In this document: positions 56,401-64,000 of the stretch, piece after piece
How the letters are laid out: every line of letters begins with the position of its first letter
Numbering within the stretch: position 1 is the stretch's first letter
Origin: Pyrenula massariospora
Lineage: Eukaryota; Ascomycota; Eurotiomycetes; Pyrenulales; Pyrenulaceae
DNA: 64,000 nucleotides
NCBI GenBank assembly: GCA_021030905.1
Contig: JAGFMI010000017.1
Span: 992,001-1,056,000 of the forward strand
Reading direction: 5' to 3'
Translations under genes and position numbers: made by a program
Notes under the pieces: generated by a model
The model's input: only the letters and a program-made list of their open reading frames with translations
What the model was told of the DNA's origin: nothing
Database searches by the model: none

Positions 56401-56806
56401 TTGGGTCCAAGTTTTCTTTGCCAGACCCATCCTCTACGGTGCTGTCAATCCCATTGGGTGTGACCCTACCTGCTCTCGAAATGGCGAGGCTTGCGCGTCT
56501 GCCATCCTGACTGCTGAGCCGCTCCCTTTCTCTTTCGCCGAGAACTTCCCTGATCTCAACGCAATTTCGGGGGAATATGCCCGAGAATATTCGAGCTTCC
56601 AAAGGCTGACCTTTGATGCTCGTTAGTCCAGCCAAGAGCGACGGCGGTGAAACCAGATAGCCACGGCACCATGACAGGTCTTTGCCGCCCTGTTCGAATA
56701 TGTATAGTTCATCTCCTAGCTCTAGAGGTAGTTCGGCGGGAGATATCGGCTGAAATGGGTATGTTGCAACCGCAAAGGCGATAGACTCGAGAGGCCGCCA
56801 GGGCAT
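50483..56806 (-). CDS. DCK1: DOCK-family guanine-nucleotide exchange factor (2107 aa, single exon)
   Basis: This is a fungal DOCK (CZH) protein; the yeast relative Dck1 works with Lmo1 upstream of the Rho GTPase Rho5. The frame is uninterrupted for 6.3 kb. The first ATG is at 56806 (MPWRPLESIAFAVATYPFQP); the open frame extends upstream but without an ATG. An SH3 domain spans about residues 8-90 (LGDELYIFEQ, SWCRGYLV, GIFPRNCVEI). The C2-like DHR1 domain lies at about 640-830 (SDIYITLSEVSLPPDATLSH, then AWRTYVTENGCQWDQTICLN). The catalytic DHR2 region runs from about 1430 to 1830 (LALQFHADLYDWDARKML, YFHVTYQGLGFP, NVMDQWVEKTIFET). The last about 250 residues are Ser/Thr-rich and basic, likely a regulatory tail. 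No inactivating change is apparent. Confidence 0.95.
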   Translation of the reverse strand: MPWRPLESIAFAVATYPFQPISPAELPLELGDELYIFEQGGKDLSWCRGYLVSPPSLLAGLTSIKGQPLEARIFSGIFPRNCVEIREVLGERERERLSSQDGRRASLAISRAGRVTPNGIDSTVEDGSGKENLDPNRSTEDPSSLDANGMVTVNGFSNVQKAQRRSSRRVSQLTPLTSAPHTPLGTHSSLPFKPPAPVPMLKIGDETPTSSSEPLVDEIASCLREWHSTNLHELLLARQYKTLERLSKIMAQLDLARRQLLQNVLTAQERAAIREQAVWNLVKGNKMLKGDMIVRSPQDRGQLLTAEDSAIDVTVLQTTMSVLNAKPVSPPEVNALHHLLLEAKAVKASGPKPLSLSIAICLKSEDDIFSPLTENFAIDITSPEKFQESLKNGRLRTLFTELSSSDVVEKDAQASNKPYLVIRLHSAQPLKQYLPSKARPTGSRDEPVPAKISGLLNTAGTGSLRRGRGSLMFGGRSKSAPSADNLKPSLDTRSAPTSKVTSPSTTNEPPKASSRKGSGIRLDAVGVLDLSPIFRQSREGDHVVTMWSTADTNDEEKEHTEAFDPAIASILYSATGKYIPCQHTSSILLHLYPFLAPHAETLIRQNPTLMHNICQSKKIGFSKAPSGVRSDIYITLSEVSLPPDATLSHPEHGFLQVNSPSSLLNLQVTIEIRDFSGKRIEHCIYPSSNSTGLTAWRTYVTENGCQWDQTICLNIPPHQVPGSHLVMSVADYPDFPFALCWMPLWDQQAFIHDGHHSLALHAYDKTTSGTVNGKGAYLSLPWKASQKRPISQEHDVTAPMAKLILETYLCSTEYSHDQTILGLINWKNQPPNQLMDILRQVVFIPEIEIVKQLRDVFDALFAILVNKAGESDYEDVIFNDLVTVLGIVHDRRFNLAPIVDGYAENHFQYPFATPCLLRSYGRLLQNAADPDSSRKLRATFKVGRHILKFILNARGQQKSKEAEIGITKSNFKQDMHSILHAFQLLMRDDSPLLIGSKTLLVQHFHTWLPELTTTFTIDEVVKIAFTFMDSCAEVKGRLILYKLMLLRHYAELEFWADNLNQTQLIANCCAWLTPHWGQTGEVTDQWRQQIRLSASVVSELCKFQSTSLFDFLPKIVESYSMLVSQGVLEKESLSLLFPATLPFPSRPAATRQIFDEALLELSALIGAICKLPPPPNFPLSDSTLTDYVNAFLNVQKSVLNCKAYPKNWLSLHIYHHVSAMQGLEYLCTILTRSYLPPPDLAEQFDMELWKAFFETLLLLVSSSSLALETFPEQRRRAVWKIAGDVRDSGARLMRRTWDAIGWENEEDNKRYGIERMGGYQVQYVPHLVGPVVELCLSVHEGLRQTAVGILQTMIIGEWELSEDLAIIEAEMVVSLDKVFKTQALNESITQKLFIGELLDLFEPIAMVPDDPLWSALKDLIAVVNELMDLLVAAHDGSMTENIHTLRLLDFMKGMNKAEIYIRYAHEMAEMQEKSHPTEAGLALQFHADLYDWDARKMLPAIESFSFPEQSSFDRKEALYFKMIRHFEDGKAWSPALAAYRELAHHYENTVFDYNKLSRTLKAMGKITETIVHDEGQLPRYFHVTYQGLGFPAALRDRHFIFEAGPTDRMATFSDRMLKLHPGAQVIQSEGMESMEGQYLLISSVSPHRPLEHPIYRRPRVPRSLQNHMLISNPRQFSITSKRHAAGTNVMDQWVEKTIFETSESFPTVLRRSEISAVEEVRLTPLQTAIERTWRKTSDLLIQEKRVLAGDDANNAALTDMLSQLLDLENQAGTCVAHYRQFFTRDEEPSQVNGDADHDDREIVLQAALDPLQTALEVALSDHAYTIKRCLDSYTRPSLQATRNDLLSRLERIYPDVLAPEPTTASIDNMPDHASPPHPIHDILAPNLNPKISIDNASRPNGFPTTPNVATSNKSSRLSLNNFLRGATANILPERKSTNLNKNALVPNGSTNGDFIAEIPEPTTPKSSNVHHDQDRARTVSRATHHSHSDLSRSASHSRSRKRAPAGSIQTQTDDEFGVLKSKQSLDHGSVVTSGPGGTLRAVSRDGPGAKTPSQAGSLFTGTVTDLGRPDTAGSNNGGKGVKKRFSLLGLGKKRSGWNVRVEGVVEE

Positions 56807-58102
56807 GTTGGGCGAAAATGTTTTGCGATTGTGCGTTGCGGAAGGGTTTCGCACTGGGATTGCAGCGCTCGATTTCAATTGGTGTGCGCGCGCCGACGTG
56901 GGATGTGCTGGGGGCGCGTGGACTCCAGCTGCTCTTGCGAGGCTTTCGAAGCTGGCATGTTTCAGTGTAGATAGTGGAGTGATCAGCAGCTTCGACCCAA
57001 TCGATGTCGGAACGACGTGGCACGTCGAGGGTCGAGAATCCGCGTGTTGGGGAGATCGAGGGGGCAGCCGTTGCAGGAGTCTGGAAACTGCAGGCGGTAC
57101 AAAGCAGCGTTGAAAAGATGGTTAGGGACTGGTGACACGGTCAATGACATGCCAAGATGACTCAATTCTTGCTCTGGTGGTGTGCAGGTCGCGTTGAAAC
57201 GTGAACACCCCGGATCATCCCTGGGGGAACTTTTTTTGGCGGAGCGGCTGATATTAACTGCGGTGGGCGTTCGTTAAGCTTTCTGCCGGTCAGGGACGTA
57301 ACCCCCGAGGGGTCGAACTATCGGCCACTCTCACAAACGAGCCTCTCCGATGCTGCTCTGGAGATCAGGGTACAGCTTTCGGCTCCCACTGCTGGAGTTC
57401 TAGCGAGTCCTCGATCGGTATCCTGCGCAAACCTGGTCTCCCGTCCCCCTGCTTTCGCGACCTGCAGCCGAGCGTCCTTCCGACGGCGGGCGCTTGGAAA
57501 GGGTCAAGGCTAGGCCGGGATGGGACGTTGACGGAATTACCTAAACCTCCGAGCATTTCTGAGAAGAAAATGGATAGCTAGGTGTCTAACTGATTGCATT
57601 ACTGACAAGAAATCGCTCGAGCAGGTACATTGTCTACACTCTCGCCGAATTCTTCCTTACGGCTGTCCAGTTTCACCCGGCGTGCGCCTTGAGGATCTCC
57701 AGCCAAGACCGGACAAGTTCCGAAGAGCCAAGTTGGCTCGAGTATTCTTTGCTCAGTACGATCGGGTGGCATTCGATCTCACATGCAGCAAAATGTTGGC
57801 CTCGATCATGGCCGAGGAGCACGACATGTCGGTAACCTTCTCTTGAACGCTTGCATGGCTGTGTTGCTTCCGGCATGGCTCAGAGGCGCCAGCCAACACT
57901 CGGTACCTTCCGATGATTGCACAAGACGACAATCATGTAGTCTTCGGTGACCAAGACGCTCTGGCACTGACCGATGCTAACGTGTGGTGACATCCTTGTA
58001 CCGTCTAATTCCTATTTTATGGGCTCATGTATAGATCGGACCTTTGTCAATATCGTGCGCATTGTCTAAGGTCTCGCTCGACTGTCGAACCTCTCTGATA
58101 GT
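56807..58102. other. Divergent intergenic region, DOCK / metalloprotease gene
   Basis: This is 1.3 kb between divergent genes. It holds the DOCK promoter and 5' UTR and the promoter of the protease-like gene. Several short frames exist on both strands (for example 57365-57556 minus) but none is family-like. Confidence 0.45.
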
Positions 58103-59586
58103 ATGGGCAATGCCTTTGCGAGCCTCTTGATGTTTACCGTATTATCTACAGGCTCTTGCTATACTTACTGGATCGATTCGTCATGTTTGTCCCCTCGCGC
58201 CTTTCGTGTATTTGAGCCCGCCTTTTTTGGGGCGCAGGAGTTGGCAATACGAGCATTAGCAAGACTCCGTAACCCCGCCGATACTTATATGGCGGAAATG
58301 TTCTTCATTATTTTTAAGCAAGAAAGGGATGACCCGGGTACGGCTCGGGAGGTTGAAAGTGAGGATTTGTTGGTTTAACTGGCACATCGATTCGTGCTGA
58401 CGTGAAAGCTGCAAGTGATTCTCCGTGAACTAGCAGAGATGTCTTTTTTGCAAGACCAAGATGCAGCAAATTTTCGTTTCTACTGCGACAACGATGTTCA
58501 GATTCCCGACAGTAGTTATCTGGATCCTAGTCCAAGATGGAAACTGCGTCCAGATCCGCCGTCATGGGAGCATAGGCCACACGACTATCGTGAACAGATC
58601 GACCGGCCAAAATATCCTGCTGCTCCACCATACATGGAGTTTGAAGATCCTAAGAACGGCGTCATCATGGGTCCTTCTCCCGGTTGCGCGGGGGGGACGA
58701 ATCAAGGCGAGACCTACGTTCAATATATGTGGGATGGCGACGTTCTCCCCCCTAGACGATTTGGGGATCTCGCCCAATTGCCGGCCCAAAGGTCCACAGT
58801 CACGGTTGAGGGCCCTGACTTATTACTGTGAAAACCAGGCAAAGCTGACAGATTTGACTCTGCAGCTCTGTGATCATCAGATAAATTCACAACTCCATTC
58901 GTTCAACGATATACCTAGTGATAGAGACTTTGAGCATGTCATCGAAACCCATGAGACAGATCCTGGAACACTTGAAGCATTCATGAGCATGACTGCGGTA
59001 GTACTATTTCACGAAGTTGGTTTCAATCGGTCTTTGCCATCAGAATTCTCTTGTTCAAGCTGATGCGTTATAGTTCTTCCATATGCGACCGTTCGACCGT
59101 CAGTCTTCTTTTATTTCTTCAATTGATTTACTATTTATACTACTGACAATGTGCCATATTGTTGTATTGGCCTTATGGCTTTGAGAAGCTCCGCTTATCC
59201 ACACCCTTTTCCTTAGAGCGCTGACACTGGATCTCTTAGGCGTGGACTTTCCATCTCCCGCATACCCCGAAGACAACAGTTACAGTTGGCAGGACATCCA
59301 AGATCTCGACGAGGAACTATCTATTGATAACGTGAACAATTTTGTCTTCTATGCTTTACTCGCTAAGCTTGCTGATCACGGCTGGCGCATCAATACAAGC
59401 GACGATGACGCACGATACGAGGGAAGGCTGATGCGCGATAGGAATGTTATGGGAGGATACTTTACTGAGAGAGACTCACAAATATTGAAACCACTCGTAA
59501 GTGGGAGCTTCAGTACGCAAAGAAATCGATTGAACAAAAAAAAAAAGAACGCACCATCAAGGCGGTTGCAGACTTATAGATTGTGA
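58103..59586 (+). CDS. Secreted HExxH metalloprotease-like protein (363 aa, six exons)
   Basis: This is a putative secreted zinc endopeptidase related to fungal deuterolysin/lysine-specific-type domains. Exons are 58103-58358, 58416-58804, 58866-59015, 59074-59098, 59240-59496 and 59572-59586; the total is 1092 nt and every phase agrees. A signal peptide opens the protein (MGNAFASLLMFTVLSTGSCY). Family-like blocks are YWIDSSCLSPRAFRVF, FYCDNDVQIPDSSYLD and GGTNQGETYVQYMWDG. The zinc motif exists only after splicing: FHE at the end of exon 3 joins FFHMRPFD, encoded by a 25-nt exon, to give HEFFH. Exon 5 contains the usual SIDNVNNFVFYALLAKLADHG block. The final 15-nt exon is tentative; without that last intron the frame ends at the same stop with 25 more residues. 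An 11-A run lies in the last intron. Catalytic activity is not assured. Confidence 0.72.
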
Positions 59587-59853
59587 TAACTTGGATAGAG
59601 AGAAAACTTGAGTGAGATCTGAGACGAACATTTTACCATGTCTTTATGCCGGATTCTAAGCTCACTATTTGGGCGGACTTAGGTGGCTCATAAGCATAAG
59701 CTTTTGGAAGGAATACCATGCGCAGTAACGCAATGAAACGGTAAAAACTTCCATCATTTCTGCTGTTTAGAACACTTACAGATCTTCTCACCTCCCACGT
59801 TGTCTGAGCATAATCTCAAGGACTTATGACTATTCCCGCTAGAGATATATATC

Positions 59854-61597
59854 TTATGACGCAAATTTGAACCCTAACATCAATTTATTACTGCGTGGTT
59901 TGGTCGTGTATGCATCGACTTGTTCGATCCCTTCATCGTTCACGATCTCGGTCACGAAGTTTGTGTAGATCGCAGCAACAAGCAATTTCATCTCTGCTGT
60001 CATCAGAATCCCTCTAGAAAGCGTAATCGAGACTTCTACCTTGCATGGCTAGGTTGCTCCCGATGCACATCCTTCCTCCACTGCCAAATGCCCAGAACCA
60101 TCGCAACATTTCTTTCATTTCTGGCGAGTCGGCACTCTTGAGCCATCGGTCGTATCTCCATTCTTCCGGATCTTGGAACACATCGCTATTGCGATGCAGT
60201 GAATAAGCCTGAGCGCTTACCCTAACCCCGGGAGGGATATTGGCGTATTCACCCAAAGTGGTGGGTTTCGAGGGGGTGATCCGCGGTTCTGGCCCAGGTA
60301 TTGGAGCGTGAAGTCGGAGAGTTTCCATTAGAATAGCGTGTAGCAATGGCAAACTGTCGATGACTTTGGGGTGTGGAAGCTCCTGAGTAGCCATGTCTTG
60401 GATCGGCCAGCTTATTCGTGGCTTTAGTGTCAAGAGCTCCTCCCGGAGACGCTTCTGAAGTTCTGAGCGCTTGCTCAACTCCCACTGCAGGTATGTCAGG
60501 CATATTGCGGAAGTTTCATGCCCAGCACCTAAATGATCCAACATTTCGGAAGCTACGCTCAAGCGCTGCTGTTCTCTGGTCAATGCCATCTCATTTCGTT
60601 CTATGTCTTTCTCGCTGGGCTCATTCTGCTTCTCCAAGGCTATTTTCAGTTGCTTATACACTATAGGCTCGGCTTCCGCCGCCTCAATCTTGTCTAGATA
60701 CGTGTCTGCACTGTCACACATTTTCAAACCCCAGTCTTCAAGCTCGTCATTGGCATCATCAACATATTTGGGGACGAATGGGATTTTCAAAGCCTGACAT
60801 ATCTTTCTGATATTTGGGAGCTCCTGCTTATGGTACTCGAAGTCCTTCCTGCAATGGTACTGATGAAGCCAATGCCGCCGGAAGCTAGCATCGAGGGAGA
60901 ATGTGGTGGAACAAGCCAAGCCGAACTGGTACGCAGACATAAAATCCATGGTGAAGGCATTGTTCATATCATGAACGTCCGTGGGAGCCTTTGCGCTTGC
61001 AGCCTTCTCTAGATATGGGAAAAAGCGTTCAAACAACAGTATCTTAGTGTTTGCAGCCAGTTGGGCAGAACTCTGAAGATACGACTTGGAGTAAATATTT
61101 GACATCAACCTCTTCCGGGCAGAGTGTGGTTTGCTATAAGGTTGGGAGAACATGTTGACCACACTTTGAGATCAGTAGATGATCCCTAGACGCCGTAGGG
61201 CACTTACCCGTAGGAAGGAAATAAGCGGATGCTGGTAGAGACGTTAGGCAGATCCTAATCATGGGACAATATCTCCGACTTACTACCAGTCGTGCTTCTC
61301 AAATCCTCCTGCATAAATCGTACGGATGCCGCTATCTACACAGTTGACCGAAAGTTCGTTTGGAGCGAGTCGTATCACGGGGCCGTACTTGAGGTGGGCA
61401 GCATGGACGGTCCGGTTGTTTTGCATCCGATACCTTTTCCACAAAATCCATGCTGCTGAGAAAGGTGCGGTAGGATGAGCGTTGGGTATACGGGCAAGCG
61501 GTGAGAGAAAGGTAGGGTAAACGATGAACTTATAGACAGCGAAAAGCAGGACGAAGGCTCCAACCGTTATCGATATAGGTGATGAAGGAAGAGACAT
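59854..61597 (-). CDS. Cytochrome P450 monooxygenase (533 aa)
   Basis: This is a membrane-anchored microsomal P450. Exons are 61597-61284, 61231-61208, 61163-60040 and 59993-59854; the total is 1602 nt. The N-terminal anchor is SITVGAFVLLFAVYKFIVYP, followed by a proline-rich hinge (RIPNAHPTAPF). A 24-nt second exon encodes IRLFPSY and restores the conserved GGFEKHDWY ... VVNMFS region. The I-helix motif AGHETS, the K-helix ETLR and the heme loop FGSGGRMCIG (Cys at about residue 479) are intact. The last exon ends KLMLGFKFAS. The sequence pattern (SKPHSARKRLMSNIYSKSYL) is common in ascomycete P450s near sterigmatocystin/benzoate-type clades, but I cannot assign a CYP family or substrate. There is no biosynthetic backbone gene nearby. 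The adjacent metalloprotease gene is convergent, with stops 267 bp apart. Confidence 0.92.
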
Positions 61598-62246
61598 CTT
61601 AAGCAGTAAAAGTTTTAAGTCTATTAGATCCTTCCAACTGTATGTTAGGAACAAACTCACAGTTGCAACGAGCGATAGAAAGAAATTTTTGCGGGGCAGC
61701 GAGCGAAACCCCGCAGTACGGATTATCCAGATACAGCATTTCTACCAAAGAAGCTTCCAGAGAACAAGGTGCACGGGAGCGACGCATCGAACAGAGCGAG
61801 GTAAGGAATGACACGCAGACTGCTTCAAAACTTTCGCTTTGGATACAGCTGCTTTGTTTGAATAAAATGTCCTATATCGACTCTCCTTTCGTTAGGTACA
61901 TGGATAAAGACGCAATTGACAGCAGATATTAGCTGTTATAAACTTTCAACCGTATTCCAGATTGACTCCTTGCGCTATTCAACGTGCATTGTAAATGGTG
62001 CACCGATTATTTACCCGATACCAAAGCTCAATGCAAAGTGATTGGGAAAATAGGTAGAGTACATCTATACAAGACCTTGTCAGCGGTAACGCATGAAGGT
62101 GGCGAGATAGGGCTTAACGACCAACTTGCTTCTCGGATCTACATACACGTGAAACTTGCGTAATGGGCTCAACCATTGCGAGGTTGGCGTTGTAGAGATG
62201 GAAGATCTAATATATCCAAGTTCTTTCTATCATGTCATGACGGTCA
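61598..62246. other. Intergenic region
   Basis: This is 649 bases between the start of the P450 gene and the stop of the ion-transporter gene, both on the minus strand. It presumably carries the P450 promoter. Nothing else is seen. Confidence 0.5.
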
Positions 62247-64000
62247 TTACGAGTCATAAGGAGACGTGTCCCTGATAATGTACACCTCGCCGGCGAGGAC
62301 AGCACAGCCGACGCTCATGGCTACGGCGATGATGGGGAGGTTCTCGCGTGCGAAGTCGAGTGCTTTCACACGGATATGTTTTCTGGCGAGAATATCCCGC
62401 CAAAGAAGGCCAGCCAACGAGGCGCTGAACGCCGCGCTAAATGCACCGTAATTGACACCCAGCGCCATGCTGTACACCGTTGCCCAAAACGTTCGGTCAC
62501 TGATTGGGGTCTGGTTTTCGCAATGTATTGATTGCCACGCTTGAATTACGCGGGAGAGAAGGATAGTCGTCCCAATATTAGTGCCTGCAAACTAATTATG
62601 AGGAAATGGATTAGCTGATCAGGCCGATAGTTCCCCTGAGACACAGATCAAAACAAAGAGACTTACGTTGCACAATATTACGGATAAAAATCCCATACCG
62701 CCGATACTACCAATAGTGCCTGTTTTATTTACCCAATGATCCCATCCGTGTGCAAACACTGGTACCCAACCTTTGGTAACCAATGCTTGCACGAGAACGA
62801 ACATGGAGAACGCAAAAGGCACAAGCGCGAATGGAAGGTGTGCGACCACAGCAGTAACGGTAGGAAAGGTCTCTTGCAGCCATCTATAGCTGTCCTTGAC
62901 GAGCGATACGAGCGTTGGTCGTCCACGGTGCCGGGGAAATGGAGGTTCGTGCGTAACTCGCCGCTCAGTGCTCCTCCGCTGCCCACAGAACATGCTGTTC
63001 TTCTCGCCCGTTTCTCCGCTTGATGTTGAGCTAGTCAGCCCTCTGTGCGTATGCGTCAATTCCTGCTTCTCGTCCAAGCCGCTCATGGAACTGGTTGTTC
63101 CAGAGCTATTGGTCGCTGGCGTGATGTTGTCGTTTGCATTTTTGACAATAGGCTCGTGCTTGCCACTGGGATTGCGAGCAGCGTCGCTCTTGCTCTGTTG
63201 TTGAGTTTCCATTGTAGACCTTTTTATTGAGACAGGTTCATACATCCTTGTGGCGTCCCGAGCCGTGTACTCAAGATCCGCTGGGTGGACTTCTTTCTCT
63301 TCCGCGTTCGCTCGTTCGGCTCGCGCGTCTTCGATTTCCTGTCGACCCTTTCTAGCAATCTCACGTGTCTCCTCCCGATGATACCATCCAAATCCGACAT
63401 CCCAGCAGAACATAACAAAAGCAGCTGGTAAAGTTACCCAGAACACGGGATGTTCGCCACTACTCTGGCTCGCTGCGTTGAGGGCAAGGATAGTGACAAG
63501 CGTCGCGGCCATGATGACGGCTCCAAATGCTGCGCCACCTTTGTCTAGAAATGGATTCATGATCTCTTCAAGTGAAATGCGCTTGCCTTGTTCGTCGTTG
63601 GTATGATTGTTCTCTTCTTCTTCAGCGTTTCCTCGCGCGTGAGGGATATTAGGATTTACGGGCTTCTTAGCCTTCGCTTCCTCAGAGAGCTCGTGCATCT
63701 TGATGGAGAATGGGATCAGTGACTCGTCGGCAAAGACAAAGTAGAGCAGAATAGGAAACAAGACAATCGCCGTAACAACGACCGGAACGATCATGTTTGC
63801 GGTATAGTGGATAAACTTGATGTCGAAAGCACCTGCAAGCACGAGATTTGTCGGGTTGGAGGATACAAGGATTGCTGAAGCTGTGTTCGCGACTGCAAAT
63901 TGGGTGAAGATCCACGCTCTCGGGTGCGTAATGTTGCTTGAAACTCGGGTCATGTAGGCAAGGAAGGCCGTGCCAGACAAGATAATTGGGTCATTTCCAA
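62247..64000 (-). CDS. ArsB/citrate-transporter-like ion transporter (3' part, runs off right edge)
   Basis: This is the C-terminal about 560 residues of an integral membrane transporter of the ion-transporter superfamily (ArsB, NhaD and CitM relatives). Exons are from beyond 64000 to 62667, and 62591-62247, joined across a GTAAGT intron. The visible start reads GNDPIILSGTAFLAYMTR, a conserved hairpin-type motif that follows several missing helices. SSNPTNLVLAGAFDIKFIHY is the first conserved loop seen. A long hydrophilic central loop of about 200 residues (Glu/Lys- and Ser-rich) separates the two halves, as is usual in fungal members. The second half repeats the hairpin: CNFAGTNIGTTILLSRVIQAW, with the intron between Asn and Phe. 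The protein ends VYIIRDTSPYDS. The substrate (arsenite, sodium or a carboxylate) cannot be told from sequence. Confidence 0.88.

Overview
The window is nuclear DNA from a filamentous ascomycete (Pezizomycotina). Genes are compact and split by short introns of about 45-90 bp with GTAnGT-type donors and CTNAC-type branch sites. The proteins are typically fungal: an ADAM-type membrane protease, a GH81 glucanase, a PHO91-type SPX transporter, a Kes1/Osh4 sterol-transfer protein and a DOCK protein. I see no bacterial, viral or organellar DNA and no complete transposon. I cannot name the species. I reconstructed exon-intron structures by hand from reading phase, splice sites and family similarity; each accepted multi-exon model sums to a multiple of three.

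Layout. Positions 1-2180 (minus) hold the 5' part of ribosomal protein eL15, running off the left edge, and an unrecognised four-exon gene. 3111-5821 (minus) is a PSP1 C-terminal-domain protein, followed by a 2.9-kb gene-poor stretch. 8694-12060 holds NFU1 (minus), a HIT zinc-finger protein (plus) and an unrecognised basic protein (minus). 13781-20778 (plus) has a G-domain/RasGEF fusion, KES1 and an F-box-like protein. 22802-26608 (plus) has an ADAM metalloprotease and a centrin. 27016-34603 looks more accessory: a Baeyer-Villiger monooxygenase (minus), a secreted pectate-lyase-like gene with an in-frame stop (plus) and a GH81 endo-1,3-beta-glucanase with a GC-AG intron (minus). 36267-45553 is core again: UTP14 (minus) and mitoribosomal mL41 (plus) share a 270-bp divergent promoter, then a PHO91-like transporter and an ICMT-like methyltransferase follow (plus). 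47526-49996 holds two divergent paralogous genes of unknown function with an unusual shared beta-strand tail. 50483-56806 (minus) is a single-exon 2107-residue DOCK protein. 58103-61597 has a secreted HExxH metalloprotease-like gene (plus) and a cytochrome P450 (minus). 62247-64000 (minus) is an ArsB/CitM-type ion transporter cut by the right edge.

The genes do not form one pathway. Most are housekeeping: ribosome biogenesis and translation (eL15, UTP14, mL41, HIT finger), Fe-S assembly (NFU1), small-GTPase signalling (RasGEF, DOCK), lipid and phosphate handling (KES1, PHO91). Secreted or secondary-metabolism functions lie between them. The most unusual content is the divergent pair at 47.5-50.0 kb, the nonsense codon at the signal-peptide boundary of the pectate-lyase-like gene, and the G-domain/RasGEF fusion.
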